A DNA stretch of 64,000 bases. It comes from PFJX01 sp031426815. Lineage in GTDB: Bacteria; Pseudomonadota; Gammaproteobacteria; Burkholderiales; Thiobacillaceae. Made by a program: the position numbers and the translations under genes. This document shows, piece by piece, positions 49,802-61,716 of the stretch. The notes below the pieces were generated by a model. That model was not told the DNA's origin. It did not search any database and worked only from the letters and a program-made list of their open reading frames with translations. Within the stretch, counting starts at the first letter, position 1. The number at the start of each line of letters is the position of its first letter. The stretch is from assembly GCA_031426815.1 (NCBI GenBank), contig JASJPG010000054.1:1-64000 (forward strand), in the 5' to 3' direction.

Positions 49802-50066
49802 CAAGCGCGCCGAAGCCGTCGCGCTGACCTACGACGCGGCGGATGGGGCGCCGCGCGTGGTGGCCAAGGGACGCGGTTACCTGGCTGAGGAAATCATCGA
49901 ACGCGCGCGTACGGCCGGGGTGTTCGTGCACGAATCGCCGGAATTGCTGTCCTTGCTGATGCAGGTCGATCTGGACGATCGCATTCCGCCCGCGCTGTAT
50001 ATCGCGGTGGCTGAATTGCTGGCTTGGCTGTATCGGATAGAGGGCGCCGAAGCCGCGGGCGAATAG
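49788..50066 (+). CDS. FlhB C-terminal-domain homologue (EscU/YscU family)
   Basis: A 92-residue cytoplasmic protein equivalent to only the cleaved C-terminal part of the export-gate protein FlhB: AVALTYDAADGAPRVVAKGRG followed by the ESPELLSLL region. The N-P-T-H self-cleavage site of full FlhB is missing, as expected for the short FlhB2/FhlB type. It overlaps the FliK-like gene by 14 bp. A regulatory role at the export switch is inferred. Confidence 0.82.
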   Translation: MAKADKRAEAVALTYDAADGAPRVVAKGRGYLAEEIIERARTAGVFVHESPELLSLLMQVDLDDRIPPALYIAVAELLAWLYRIEGAEAAGE

Positions 50067-50113
50067 CACCGCACCTTCAATACGGTGGCTGCCGGCCTGC
50101 TCTATGCTGAAGC

Positions 50114-50833
<720 letters not shown>

Positions 50834-50837
50834 TGCG

Positions 50838-53204
<2,367 letters not shown>

Positions 53205-53211
53205 TTCGATC

Positions 53212-54417
53212 ATGACGAAACTCTGGCGGGGACGCGCCGCCTACCTGATTTTCGGCCTCGTCCTGGCGGCCGCCATTGGCTATGGCTTCATACCGCGTCC
53301 ACTGGCGGTGGAACTGGCGCAGGTGCGCAAAGGTGAATTGGCGGTGACGGTGGACGAGGAGGGCAAGACGCGGGTGCGCGAGCGCTATCTCATCGCGGCG
53401 CCGGTCGCCGGCCATGCCCGCCGCATCGGCCTCAAGGTGGGCGATGCCATCGCCGCCGGCCAGGTCGTGGCGCAGATCGAACCGGCGCGCGCCGCCAGCC
53501 TCGATCCGCGCAGCCGCGCCGAAGCGACGGCGCGGCTGCAAGCGGCCCGCGCCGCGTTGCAGGCGGCGGAAGAAAACGCCCGCAGCGCCGCTGCCGAAGC
53601 CGAACTGGCCGCGCAGGAACTGACCCGTACCCAGGCGCTGAGCCAGGCCAACTTTCTTTCCCAGGCCGCGCTCGATCAGGCGCGCGCACGGTTGCAATCA
53701 AGCCAGGCGACACGGCAGGCCGCCGCCTACAGCGTGCAGGTGGCGCGCCACGATGTCGCCGCCGCGAGTGCCGCGCTGAGCCATACCGCCGCCCTCGCCG
53801 CCGGCGCGGCAAGTGAAACCTGGCCGGTGACCGCGCCGGTCGGCGGCCATGTGCTGAGCGTGCCGCATGAGAGCGAGGGCGCGGTCGCAGCCGGCCAACC
53901 CCTGCTTGAAATCGGCAACCCGCAAGCGCTGGAAGTGATGGTGGAAGTGCTCTCCACGGCGGCGGTGAAAATCGGCCCCGGCACGCGCGTACTGCTCGAC
54001 CGCTGGGGCGGCGACCATGTCCTGCAAGGCCGCGTGCGCGTAGTGGAACCGGCTGGCTTCACCAAGGTGTCCGCGCTCGGCGTCGAGGAACAGCGCGTGC
54101 GCGTCATCGTCGACATCGTCAGCCCGCCTACGCAATGGCGCCAACTCGGCGATGGCTACCGGGTCGAGGCTGCTTTCGTGCTTTGGCAGGGGAACGACCT
54201 GCTGCTGATCCCGACTAGCGCACTGTTCCGGCACGGCGACGGCTGGGCGGTATTCATCGCCGATGCCGGCCGCGCCCGCCTGCGCCCGGTCCGCATCGGC
54301 CAGCGCAGCGGCCTCGCCGCACAGGTTATCGCCGGCCTCAAGCAGGGCGACCAGGTCGTTGCGCACCCGGACGACAAGCTCGCCGATGGCGTCAGGATCA
54401 AGCAGAGGCAGGATTGA
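53212..54417 (+). CDS. HlyD/MacA-like periplasmic adaptor of the ABC exporter
   Basis: A 401-residue membrane-fusion protein with one N-terminal anchor (about 12-30), a lipoyl-like half motif (KVGDAIAAGQVVAQIEPARA), an Ala-rich alpha-helical hairpin (about 105-200), the second lipoyl half and beta-barrel domains (about 205-395). It would link the permease to an outer-membrane channel such as TolC. It follows the permease by 7 bp and ends the unit. Confidence 0.92.
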   Translation: MTKLWRGRAAYLIFGLVLAAAIGYGFIPRPLAVELAQVRKGELAVTVDEEGKTRVRERYLIAAPVAGHARRIGLKVGDAIAAGQVVAQIEPARAASLDPRSRAEATARLQAARAALQAAEENARSAAAEAELAAQELTRTQALSQANFLSQAALDQARARLQSSQATRQAAAYSVQVARHDVAAASAALSHTAALAAGAASETWPVTAPVGGHVLSVPHESEGAVAAGQPLLEIGNPQALEVMVEVLSTAAVKIGPGTRVLLDRWGGDHVLQGRVRVVEPAGFTKVSALGVEEQRVRVIVDIVSPPTQWRQLGDGYRVEAAFVLWQGNDLLLIPTSALFRHGDGWAVFIADAGRARLRPVRIGQRSGLAAQVIAGLKQGDQVVAHPDDKLADGVRIKQRQD

Positions 54418-54424
54418 ATGGAGC

Positions 54425-54487
54425 GCCGGCGTCCCGCCGGCGGGGTTCAGCGCCACCCACGACTGGCGGGCGAGACGCCCGCGCTCC
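54425..54487. repeat. Two hairpin repeats (family E) after the exporter operon
   Basis: GCCGGCG-TCC-CGCCGGC at 54425-54441, then GGCGGGCG-AGA-CGCCCGC near 54466-54484, in the 106-bp convergent gap. Related copies lie at 8141 and 55977. It probably marks the 3' end of both converging units. Confidence 0.65.
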
Positions 54488-54523
54488 CAGAACTATCGCC
54501 TTGGCCTTGCCCCCGCGTGGGTC

Positions 54524-55834
54524 TCAGGTTGTCGTCGTCTCTTCCGATTGCGCCAGGCGGGCGACCAGCACCTTGTCCACCCGGTTCCGGTCCATGTCCA
54601 TCACTTCGAAGCGTAAGCCTTCCCACTCGAAGTGATCGGCTGCAGCGGGAATGCGGCCGAGCATGTGCATGACGAAACCGCCCAGGGTGTTGAAGGCGTT
54701 TTCCTCCTCGCCCGGCAGGTCTGCCTCGATATCCAGCGCGGATTTCAATCGCTCCACCGTCACGCTGCCATCCACCAGCCAGGAACCGTCCTCGCGTTCG
54801 ATCACGTCCTGATCATCCGGCGAATCGAAGGAAGGCAGATCGCCGACGATGGACGTCAGCACGTCGGTGAGCGTCACCAGGCCTTCCAGATCGCCATACT
54901 CGTCGACGATCAGGGCGAACTGCATGCGCGCCTTGCGGAAGCTCTCCAGCAACTGCGTCGTGCTGACACTGTCCGGCACATAGAGCGGCTCGCGCAAGGA
55001 TGCCTCGACATTCAGCGGTACCCCGTTCAACGCGGCCTTGAGCAGATCGGACGTGCGCAGTATGCCCGCGATATGGTCGAGCCCGTCGCGGCAGACGACG
55101 ATGCGTTCGTACGGGCTTTCGGCAATCAGGCGGCGTATCTCGTCCACCGGATCGTCGAGGTCGACCAGATAGATGTCATTGCGGTGCGTCATGATCGCGC
55201 CGATGCGCTGATCGTCCAGACGCAGCACGTTGGAGACGATTTCCTGCTCGCTTTCATGGAACACGCCGGCTTCAGCGCCCTGTTCCATCAGCACATTGAT
55301 TTCGTCGTCGGTCACCGGCGGTTCTTCCTTGCGGCGCGCGCCCATCACCCGCAACAAAAAGCTGGAAGAGGAAGACAGTAGCCAGACCACCGGCCGCGTG
55401 AAGCGCGACAACAGGTTCATCGGCCGCGCAATCAGCGAAGCGGTGCCTTCCGGAGCCAGCAGCCCGAGCCGTTTCGGCACCAGCTCGCCGACCACGACGG
55501 AAAAATAGGTGAGGCCGAGCACCACCACGGTCAATGCGATGCCTCTGGCGTAGGGCTCGATCAGAGCGGATTGGCTCAGCCAGGCATCGAGCGGATCGGC
55601 CAATGCGGTCTCGCCAATGGCGCCGCTGAGAATCCCGATCGAGGTAATGCCGACCTGGATGGTGGACAGGAAATTCGCCGGGTCGCTGTGCAGCGCCAGG
55701 GCAGAGTGGGCACCGGGACTGCCATCGTCGGCCAAGCGCTGCAGCCGGGCCTTGCGGGAAGAAACTACGGCGATTTCCGACATGGCGAAAACGCCGTTGA
55801 GCAGGATCAAAAACAGCAATAACGCGATATCCAT
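54524..55834 (-). CDS. CNNM/CorC-type membrane protein (hemolysin-like, putative Mg2+/Co2+ transport)
   Basis: A 436-residue protein with an N-terminal DUF21/CNNM membrane domain (about 1-190), a pair of CBS domains (about 205-330; GAIMTHRNDIYLVD) and a C-terminal CorC_HlyC domain (about 345-425; DGSWLVDGSVTVERL). Members export or regulate magnesium, though older names call them hemolysins. I start at ATG 55834 (MDIALLLFLILL), where the family begins; codons further upstream run through repeats. It stands alone and converges on the exporter operon. Confidence 0.9.
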   Translation of the reverse strand: MDIALLLFLILLNGVFAMSEIAVVSSRKARLQRLADDGSPGAHSALALHSDPANFLSTIQVGITSIGILSGAIGETALADPLDAWLSQSALIEPYARGIALTVVVLGLTYFSVVVGELVPKRLGLLAPEGTASLIARPMNLLSRFTRPVVWLLSSSSSFLLRVMGARRKEEPPVTDDEINVLMEQGAEAGVFHESEQEIVSNVLRLDDQRIGAIMTHRNDIYLVDLDDPVDEIRRLIAESPYERIVVCRDGLDHIAGILRTSDLLKAALNGVPLNVEASLREPLYVPDSVSTTQLLESFRKARMQFALIVDEYGDLEGLVTLTDVLTSIVGDLPSFDSPDDQDVIEREDGSWLVDGSVTVERLKSALDIEADLPGEEENAFNTLGGFVMHMLGRIPAAADHFEWEGLRFEVMDMDRNRVDKVLVARLAQSEETTTT

Positions 55835-55923
55835 ATAAAAGCCGCCCTTCGCCATCCGGCGTGCGACTGAGGTGTTGTCATGGCCGCATTTTGCCTCGGA
55901 GGTTGCCGGGTGACGAATTTGCC

Positions 55924-56001
55924 CAGTAGGAGCGCCTTCCAAGGCGCGATCATTGCCGCATGCAAAAGCAACGACAAGCGGGCGAGACGCCCGCGCTCCC
56001 A
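55924..56001. repeat. Adjacent family D and family E repeats
   Basis: A single family D arm (AGTAGGAGCGCCTTCCAAGG) followed within 35 bp by a family E hairpin (GCGGGCG-AGA-CGCCCGC). They occupy the middle of the 262-bp divergent region between the CNNM gene and the rhodanese gene; I saw no other gene or clear promoter in that region. Confidence 0.6.
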
Positions 56002-56096
56002 TACGGTTTGCGCCAGGGCCATGTCCCCGCGCGCCCATGTGCGTGAATCTCGGTACGATTCGGTGCAATCCTTTGCTCTCTCCATACGGACTCGTC

Positions 56097-56513
56097 ATGA
56101 CACTCACCTTCTTTCGCATCGCGCTGGCGACTTTGCTGGCGGTCGCCCTCGGCGGCTGCAGCGAACCGCCCTACAACAATGTCGATAACGCCCAGTTGAA
56201 GACGCTGCTGGCGCAGGGTGTGCCGCTCTATGACATCCGCCGCCCGGACGAATGGCGGCAGACCGGAGTGGTGGCGGGCAGCCGCAAGCTGACCTTCGTG
56301 GATGCGAGCGGGCGGTTGAATCCGGAATTCCTGCCGACCTTCACGCAGGAGGTACGCCCGGAACAGCCGGTCATCGTCATCTGCCGTACCGGCAACCGTA
56401 CCGACGCGCTGGCGCGCGAACTGGTCGAAAAACTGGGTTACAAGCAGGTTTACAACGTCCGTAGCGGCATCAGCCGCTGGATCGGCGAGGGCAATCCCGT
56501 CGCAAGAAACTGA
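56097..56513 (+). CDS. Rhodanese-domain lipoprotein
   Basis: A 138-residue protein with a lipoprotein signal (LGGC, lipid-modified Cys21) and a single rhodanese domain (about 28-132). The active loop carries Cys96 in ICRTGNRT, so persulfide transfer is possible. It should sit in the periplasm on the inner or outer membrane. Start ATG 56097 gives an ideal signal peptide. It converges on the Mut7-C gene with a 4-bp gap. The partner protein is unknown. Confidence 0.85.
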   Translation: MTLTFFRIALATLLAVALGGCSEPPYNNVDNAQLKTLLAQGVPLYDIRRPDEWRQTGVVAGSRKLTFVDASGRLNPEFLPTFTQEVRPEQPVIVICRTGNRTDALARELVEKLGYKQVYNVRSGISRWIGEGNPVARN

Positions 56514-56517
56514 AGCC

Positions 56518-57258
56518 TCACTCCGGCGGCGCCAGCGCCTGTTGCAACAGCAAGCGCATGCGCTGCCAGTGCGAGCCTTCCCAGTAGACGCGGCGGCATA
56601 CCGCGCAGGTGCTGAAATGTGCATGCCGTTGGCGCACTGCCTGCGGCACGCGCGGCTGCGCCAGGGCCGATGCGAGACGTTGCAGCGGCGCATTGCAGTA
56701 CATGCATAGCGTGAACGGCCGCGTGCTGCGCGCCAGGTCGAGGCGGCGGATGATTTCCTGCAATTGCGCGGCCGGTTTCAGGACATGTACGTAGCAGCCG
56801 TGCGTGATTTCGCGCCGCTTCAGCAGCTCACGGTCGCGCGTCAGCACGATGCGGCCTTCGCGCACGGCAATGGCGGCGATCTCGCTGTCCTGGAAATGGT
56901 TGTCGTACAAGGTATCGAAGCCGGCCATGCGCAACAGCCGGGCGAGACCGCCGAGATGCGCGTCGGCGACGAAACGCGTCAGTCGCAATGGCTGCGCGCG
57001 CACGCGCAGCAGCGGAGTGATGTCGAGCGCCTCGAAGCGGGGATACACCGCCACCCGGTCCGCCTCGCTCAGGCGTTGCTCGAAGCGCGCCGATTCACCA
57101 TTCACCAGCACCAGTTCGACCTCGGTGTGCGGCACGCCGAGCGCCTCGATCATGTGCTTGACCGTGGCCGCCGGCGGGCAAGGGCAGTCAAACTCCTGGC
57201 GCCGCCGCGCGGGCGGCAGGAAGTCGTTCAACTCCTCATAGAAACGGAATGTGGCCAT
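56518..57258 (-). CDS. Mut7-C RNase-domain protein with N-terminal ubiquitin-like fold
   Basis: A 246-residue protein: N-terminal ThiS/MoaD-like domain (about 1-80), then a Mut7-C PIN-type ribonuclease domain (about 90-190; FVADAHLGGLARLLRMAGFDT, LTRDRELL) and a zinc ribbon (CMYC...CAVC, about 192-230). The acidic residues needed for PIN nuclease activity are in place. The biological RNA target is not known. The start is ATG 57258 (MATFRFYEEL), matching the family. Confidence 0.85.
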   Translation of the reverse strand: MATFRFYEELNDFLPPARRRQEFDCPCPPAATVKHMIEALGVPHTEVELVLVNGESARFEQRLSEADRVAVYPRFEALDITPLLRVRAQPLRLTRFVADAHLGGLARLLRMAGFDTLYDNHFQDSEIAAIAVREGRIVLTRDRELLKRREITHGCYVHVLKPAAQLQEIIRRLDLARSTRPFTLCMYCNAPLQRLASALAQPRVPQAVRQRHAHFSTCAVCRRVYWEGSHWQRMRLLLQQALAPPE

Positions 57259-57362
57259 GCATGACTTCTTTGCGGTTCGCAATAGGACCGGCCCGGTCGC
57301 ACTGCGTTGCATTTCGCCGGCCAGCGTCTTCAATGGAACTATGCCATCCACTCGTAGCAACC

Positions 57363-58205
57363 ATGAACCTGCTTGCCATCCCTGTCGACCACATTCCGCT
57401 CAATCGGCCGTTGCCGTGGCCTTTGTACGATGCCGGCGGCGGCATCGTGTATCGGGTCGGCGAGGTACTTACCGTGCCGGCCATGGCGGCGGGGCTGTAT
57501 CGCGCCGCGGCGCAAGCGGAACCCTGGGACGGCGACACGCCGCTGCAGGAAACGTTTCCGCCCGCGGGCATCAAGCCGCAGATCGGCAGCAAGCTGCAGT
57601 TGCATGTGCGCGGTCGTCAGCCTGAATGCCAGGCCAGGCTGATCGGCTATGTGCGCAATGCCAGCCTGTTGGTCACGCATCCGGTCGTGGCCGGCGAGCG
57701 CATCGCACTTGCCGAGGGCGAGCAGATCGAAGCGAGAATCCTGGCCGGCCGCCATATCCTGGTGTTCGACAGCGTCGTGGCGCGGATCTGCATCAGCCCG
57801 CTGCATTACCTGCATCTGGACTATCCCGCCCGGGTCGCCCGGCAGCCTTTGCGCAGCTCGCCGTGGTGCGCAGTCAACCTGCTCACGGTGGCGACCAATG
57901 TGGCCGGAGTCACCGACGTCGGCCGCATCGTCAACCTCAGCTTCGGCGGCGCGAAACTGGAGATCGCGGCGCACCTGGGCAAACCCGGCGACCGCATCGA
58001 GCTGGTGCTGAAAGTCGTGCTGGATGAACTCAGGGCCAGCCTGACGCTGCCGGCGCTGATCCGCCACATCAGTCGCCCCGGCGGCCTCGACAGCGCGTCG
58101 GATGCCGTCGCCTACGGCGTCGAATTCATGGAACTCGATGGCCAGGCCGCACTCTGGCTCAAGTGTCTGGTTTACCGGCACATCGCGGAAGGCCAGCAGA
58201 TCTGA
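57363..58205 (+). CDS. PilZ-domain protein
   Basis: A 280-residue c-di-GMP effector candidate with an N-terminal YcgR-like region (about 85-175) and a C-terminal PilZ-like region (about 178-275). The second half of the PilZ signature appears as NLSFGG where D/NxSxxG is expected; the RxxxR element is weak (RVARQPLR), so ligand binding is uncertain. I start at ATG 57363 (MNLLAIPVDH). It is followed by a family D repeat and a response regulator. Confidence 0.7.
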   Translation: MNLLAIPVDHIPLNRPLPWPLYDAGGGIVYRVGEVLTVPAMAAGLYRAAAQAEPWDGDTPLQETFPPAGIKPQIGSKLQLHVRGRQPECQARLIGYVRNASLLVTHPVVAGERIALAEGEQIEARILAGRHILVFDSVVARICISPLHYLHLDYPARVARQPLRSSPWCAVNLLTVATNVAGVTDVGRIVNLSFGGAKLEIAAHLGKPGDRIELVLKVVLDELRASLTLPALIRHISRPGGLDSASDAVAYGVEFMELDGQAALWLKCLVYRHIAEGQQI

Positions 58206-58217
58206 CCGGGTGTCGAC

Positions 58218-58277
58218 GTAGGCGCGCCTTCCAAGGCGCGATGTCCGCAACAATCGCGCCTTGGAAGGCGCTCCTAC
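58218..58277. repeat. Inverted repeat (family D) after the PilZ gene
   Basis: GTAGGCGCGCCTTCCAAGGC... paired with ...GCCTTGGAAGGCGCTCCTAC, about 20-bp arms around a short spacer; same unit as in 32013-32263. Confidence 0.8.
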
Positions 58278-58354
58278 GGGTGGTTTCGCCACTTACCGCG
58301 ACAAACCCCTGGCGATGTTATAAATCCCACAATCGCCCCCTGGATTTTGCTGCC

Positions 58355-59029
58355 ATGCCGACACGAAACCTCCAACGCAGCACTTCCCCGGCTGCCGTCA
58401 TTTCCCTGCTCCTGGTCGACGACCATCCGGCCCTGCGCGCGGGTTTGCGCAGCCTGCTCGGCAGCGAGCCCGGCTGCGAGGTGTGCGGCGACGTGGCGAG
58501 CGGCGAGGAGGCTTATGCCTGGTATCGCGCCCACCGCCCGGATGTGGTGGTGCTGGATATCTCGATGACCGGCTACGGCGGCTTCGAGGCCTTGCGCCGC
58601 ATCCTCCAGTTCGATCCGCACGCCCGCGTCGTGGTCTATTCGGTGCATGACTCGGAGGCGATGCTGCACCGGACGTTGAGCCTCGGGGCACTCGGCTATG
58701 TGACCAAGGCCAGCGATATCGACGTCCTCATCCATGCCATCCGGGAAGTGGCATGCCGGCGCGGCTTCGTCAGCCCCGACATGATCCCGGCCATGGTGAA
58801 CAAGCACAGCGGGCAAGCGCAGCCTTTGCTGGAACAACTCGGCGACCGCGAGTTCCAGGTTCTCTTGCTGACCGCGAAAGGCCAGAAAGCCGGGGAGTGC
58901 GCCCGCGCGCTGAATCTGAGCGAAAAGACCGTGCGCAACCACCTCACCCGCATCAAGGCCAAGCTGAATGTCGGCGATACCGCAGAGTTGACGCGGCTGG
59001 CGATCCGGGCCGGGTTGGCGGAAGCCTGA
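58355..59029 (+). CDS. LuxR/NarL-family response regulator
   Basis: A 224-residue regulator: receiver domain (about 16-135) with pocket VDDHP and phospho-acceptor Asp68 (VVVLDISMTG), and a C-terminal LuxR helix-turn-helix (about 155-215; LTAKGQKAGECARALNLSEK). It converges on the PAS kinase at 59045 with a 15-bp gap, which is the probable partner because both belong to the NarL/HisKA_3 class. Target genes are unknown. Confidence 0.92.
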   Translation: MPTRNLQRSTSPAAVISLLLVDDHPALRAGLRSLLGSEPGCEVCGDVASGEEAYAWYRAHRPDVVVLDISMTGYGGFEALRRILQFDPHARVVVYSVHDSEAMLHRTLSLGALGYVTKASDIDVLIHAIREVACRRGFVSPDMIPAMVNKHSGQAQPLLEQLGDREFQVLLLTAKGQKAGECARALNLSEKTVRNHLTRIKAKLNVGDTAELTRLAIRAGLAEA

Positions 59030-59044
59030 ATCGGCGGCTACGGC

Positions 59045-60274
59045 TTACAGCGGCACTTCCACCGCGATGCGCGTGCCGCCGCCGGGCCGACTCTGCAGCG
59101 CGAAATCGCCGCCCAGGATGCGCGCCCGCTCGCGCATCGCGATCAGGCCGAAGCCCTGGCGGGACGCAGCCAGATCCATGCCGACGCCATCGTCGCTGAT
59201 CACCATGCGCAGGACGCGCCGCCCGCCCTGGCGCGTCTCGCCGAGGAATAGTCGCGCATGGCTGGCGTGGGCATGGTGGGCGACATTGGTCAGACATTCC
59301 TGGGCGATGCGGAACAGGTGGATGCGCGTTTCCCCGCCGATTGCGTCGAGCCGCCCGGCCAGGCGCAAGTTCGCCCGTATCGTGACGTGCTGTGCCGACC
59401 ATCCCGCCAGCAGTGCCTGCAGCGCTTCGGCAAGGCCGGCACTGTCCAGAATCTGCGGGTGCAGGCCGTTCATCAGGCGGTGCGAAACCGCGTAGATCTG
59501 GCTGGCGGACGCTTCGATGGCGACGGCATCGGCCAGGGTCCCAGTGTCCGTGTTCGGCGTGCGACGGCGTATCGCACCGGCGTGGGCACGAATCGCAACC
59601 AGTTGCTGGCTCAATTCGTCGTGCAGATCGCGCGCCAGGTCGGCGCGTTCCATTTCCTGCAAGTTGATCAGCTCGCGGCTCAGACGCGTGTTCTCGTCCA
59701 GCAACGCCGCCTGGCGCGCTTCGATCAGCTTGCGTTCGCTGATATCGGTGAGCGCCAGATGCAGGGTCGGCGCTTCGCTGCCGGTTTCCATACGCCGGCA
59801 GTGCACATGCATCAGACGCAGCGACGCATCGGCGCGCAGCAGTTCCAGTTCGCAGGTTTGCTCGCCGCCCAGCGACTGCATGCGCATGAACAGCCGATGC
59901 CAGGTATCGCGGTCGGCGTCGCTGACCAGGTGGTTGAAACGACGCTTGAGCAGCCGCCGACGCTCTACGCCGAGCAGGGCGGCGGCGGTGAGATTCGCCG
60001 CCAGGATCTGACCGGCTTGCGACAGCGTGCAATAGCCTACCGGCGCGAACTCATACAGCTCGGCATAACGTTGGGCGTAGCGGTCGCGCGATTCCTCCAG
60101 GGCCGCCTGGGTCTGGCGCAGGTTCTCGTTCTGCATCTCCAGTTCGAGCTGATGCACCTGGAGTTCGTGCAGGAGTGATTCAGGCGTAGCGGGCGCTGCC
60201 TGCGTCGTCGCGGTATCGAACAGTTGCGCTTCGGCGGCGGCGCGCAATCGCGCGGGACCACGTTTCGAATTCAT
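59045..60274 (-). CDS. Cytoplasmic PAS histidine kinase (NarX-class, HisKA_3)
   Basis: A 409-residue soluble kinase. N-terminal coiled coil (about 30-75), one PAS domain (about 75-195), HisKA_3 with phospho-acceptor His218 in ARDLHDELSQ, and HATPase_c (about 300-405; NVAHHAHA, DDGVGM). No membrane helix. Start ATG 60274 is preceded by AAAGG. The likely partner is the adjacent LuxR-type regulator. The signal is unknown and presumably cytoplasmic. Confidence 0.9.
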   Translation of the reverse strand: MNSKRGPARLRAAAEAQLFDTATTQAAPATPESLLHELQVHQLELEMQNENLRQTQAALEESRDRYAQRYAELYEFAPVGYCTLSQAGQILAANLTAAALLGVERRRLLKRRFNHLVSDADRDTWHRLFMRMQSLGGEQTCELELLRADASLRLMHVHCRRMETGSEAPTLHLALTDISERKLIEARQAALLDENTRLSRELINLQEMERADLARDLHDELSQQLVAIRAHAGAIRRRTPNTDTGTLADAVAIEASASQIYAVSHRLMNGLHPQILDSAGLAEALQALLAGWSAQHVTIRANLRLAGRLDAIGGETRIHLFRIAQECLTNVAHHAHASHARLFLGETRQGGRRVLRMVISDDGVGMDLAASRQGFGLIAMRERARILGGDFALQSRPGGGTRIAVEVPL

Positions 60275-60482
60275 CTCGTCAGCCTTTCCGTGCCTGTCCA
60301 GACATTTGATGCGGGCATGGTACGACAGCCGGCACGGATACGCTTTCACGCGCAAACTGCGACTTCGCCCAAGCGTCCCTGCCGCCGCGCTTGTTGCTGA
60401 TTACGGGAAATATTCCCGGTAACGTCGGGATATTTTTCACTACTGAACGGCGTCTAACAGTCGATACACCTGACATTGGGTA

Positions 60483-61679
60483 TTGCTCGCTACACGCAAG
60501 CATGCCGCATATGAAGAGGACGTAGCCATAACAGACTGTGAACAAGCCGCTGCGCGACCCACGATCCTGGTGGTCGACGACACGCCGGAAAACCTTGCCG
60601 TCATCAGCGATCTGCTGAGCCGCGACTTCGTCGTGCGGGCGGCGAAATCCGGCGAACGCGCCCTCTTGCTCGCGCGCAGCGAACCCCGGCCGGATCTGAT
60701 CCTGCTTGATGTGATGATGCCGGGGATGAATGGCTTTGCCGTGCTCGAACGACTGAAACAGGATCCCCTGACGAGTCCCATCCCGGTCATCTTCATCACC
60801 GCGCTGGACCATCAGGACGACCAGTTGCGCGGCTTCAGCCTCGGTGCGGTGGACTACATCACCAAGCCGATTCTGCCGCCGGTGGTGGAAGCGCGCGTGC
60901 ATCTGCAGATCGAGTTGAAGCTGGCGCGCGACCGCCTGCAGAACCAGAACGCCTGGCTGGAAGCGGAAGTGAACCGGCGCATGGCGGAGAACGACCTGAT
61001 CCAGGTGGTCGGCATCCGCGCCCTGGCCCACCTGGCAGAGATACGCGATCCGGAAACCGGCTATCACATCCTGCGCACGCAAGGGTATGTCCGCCTGTTG
61101 GCCAGCCTGCTGCAGAACCACCCGCGATTTTCCGGCCGGCTCAGCGAGCACGCCATCGAGTTGCTGGCCCGTTCCGCGCCGCTGCACGACATCGGCAAGG
61201 TGGGCATTCCCGATACCATCCTGCAGAAGCCGGGCAAGTTGACCCCGGCCGAGTGGGCCATCATGAAAACCCATTCCCAACTGGGCGCCACCGCCATCGA
61301 ACTGGCCGAGCGCGACGCCATGAAACCCGTGGAATTCCTCGCTCTGGCCAAGGAAATCGCGCATTGGCACCATGAGAAATGGGATGGCAGCGGCTACCCG
61401 GACGGACTCCCCTGCGAGGACATTCCGATTTCCGCCCGTCTGATGGCCCTGGCCGATGTCTTCGATGCCCTGATCTCGATGCGGGTCTACAAGCCGGCCA
61501 TGCCCATGCAGCGGGCGCGCGGCATCATTGCGGCCGGACGCGGCCAGCACTTCGACCCGGATATGGTCGATGTTTTCCTGGGGCATTTCGATGATTTCGC
61601 CGCCATCGCCACCACTCATCGCGATGGCCCCTCGCGCGCCGCCCTGTCCATCGTCCACGTGGGGGAGGCGGGCGAATGA
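60483..61679 (+). CDS. Response regulator with HD-GYP c-di-GMP phosphodiesterase domain
   Basis: A receiver domain (Asp76 in LILLDVMMPG, counted from TTG 60483) is joined to an HD-GYP domain with HD at 235-236 (LHDIGKVG) and GYP at 304-306, both intact. Such RpfG-like proteins hydrolyse c-di-GMP. The start is unclear: no in-frame ATG or GTG precedes the receiver domain. TTG 60483 is possible, but the best ribosome site (AGAGGA) stands before an in-frame ATA at 60528, where the protein would begin directly at ITDCEQAAARPTILVVDD. The sensor at 61717 follows after 37 bp and may control it. Confidence 0.9.
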   Translation: MLATRKHAAYEEDVAITDCEQAAARPTILVVDDTPENLAVISDLLSRDFVVRAAKSGERALLLARSEPRPDLILLDVMMPGMNGFAVLERLKQDPLTSPIPVIFITALDHQDDQLRGFSLGAVDYITKPILPPVVEARVHLQIELKLARDRLQNQNAWLEAEVNRRMAENDLIQVVGIRALAHLAEIRDPETGYHILRTQGYVRLLASLLQNHPRFSGRLSEHAIELLARSAPLHDIGKVGIPDTILQKPGKLTPAEWAIMKTHSQLGATAIELAERDAMKPVEFLALAKEIAHWHHEKWDGSGYPDGLPCEDIPISARLMALADVFDALISMRVYKPAMPMQRARGIIAAGRGQHFDPDMVDVFLGHFDDFAAIATTHRDGPSRAALSIVHVGEAGE

Positions 61680-61716
61680 GCCGGCCGCAGCCACTGTCGT
61701 CGGCAGGGCGAGGGCG

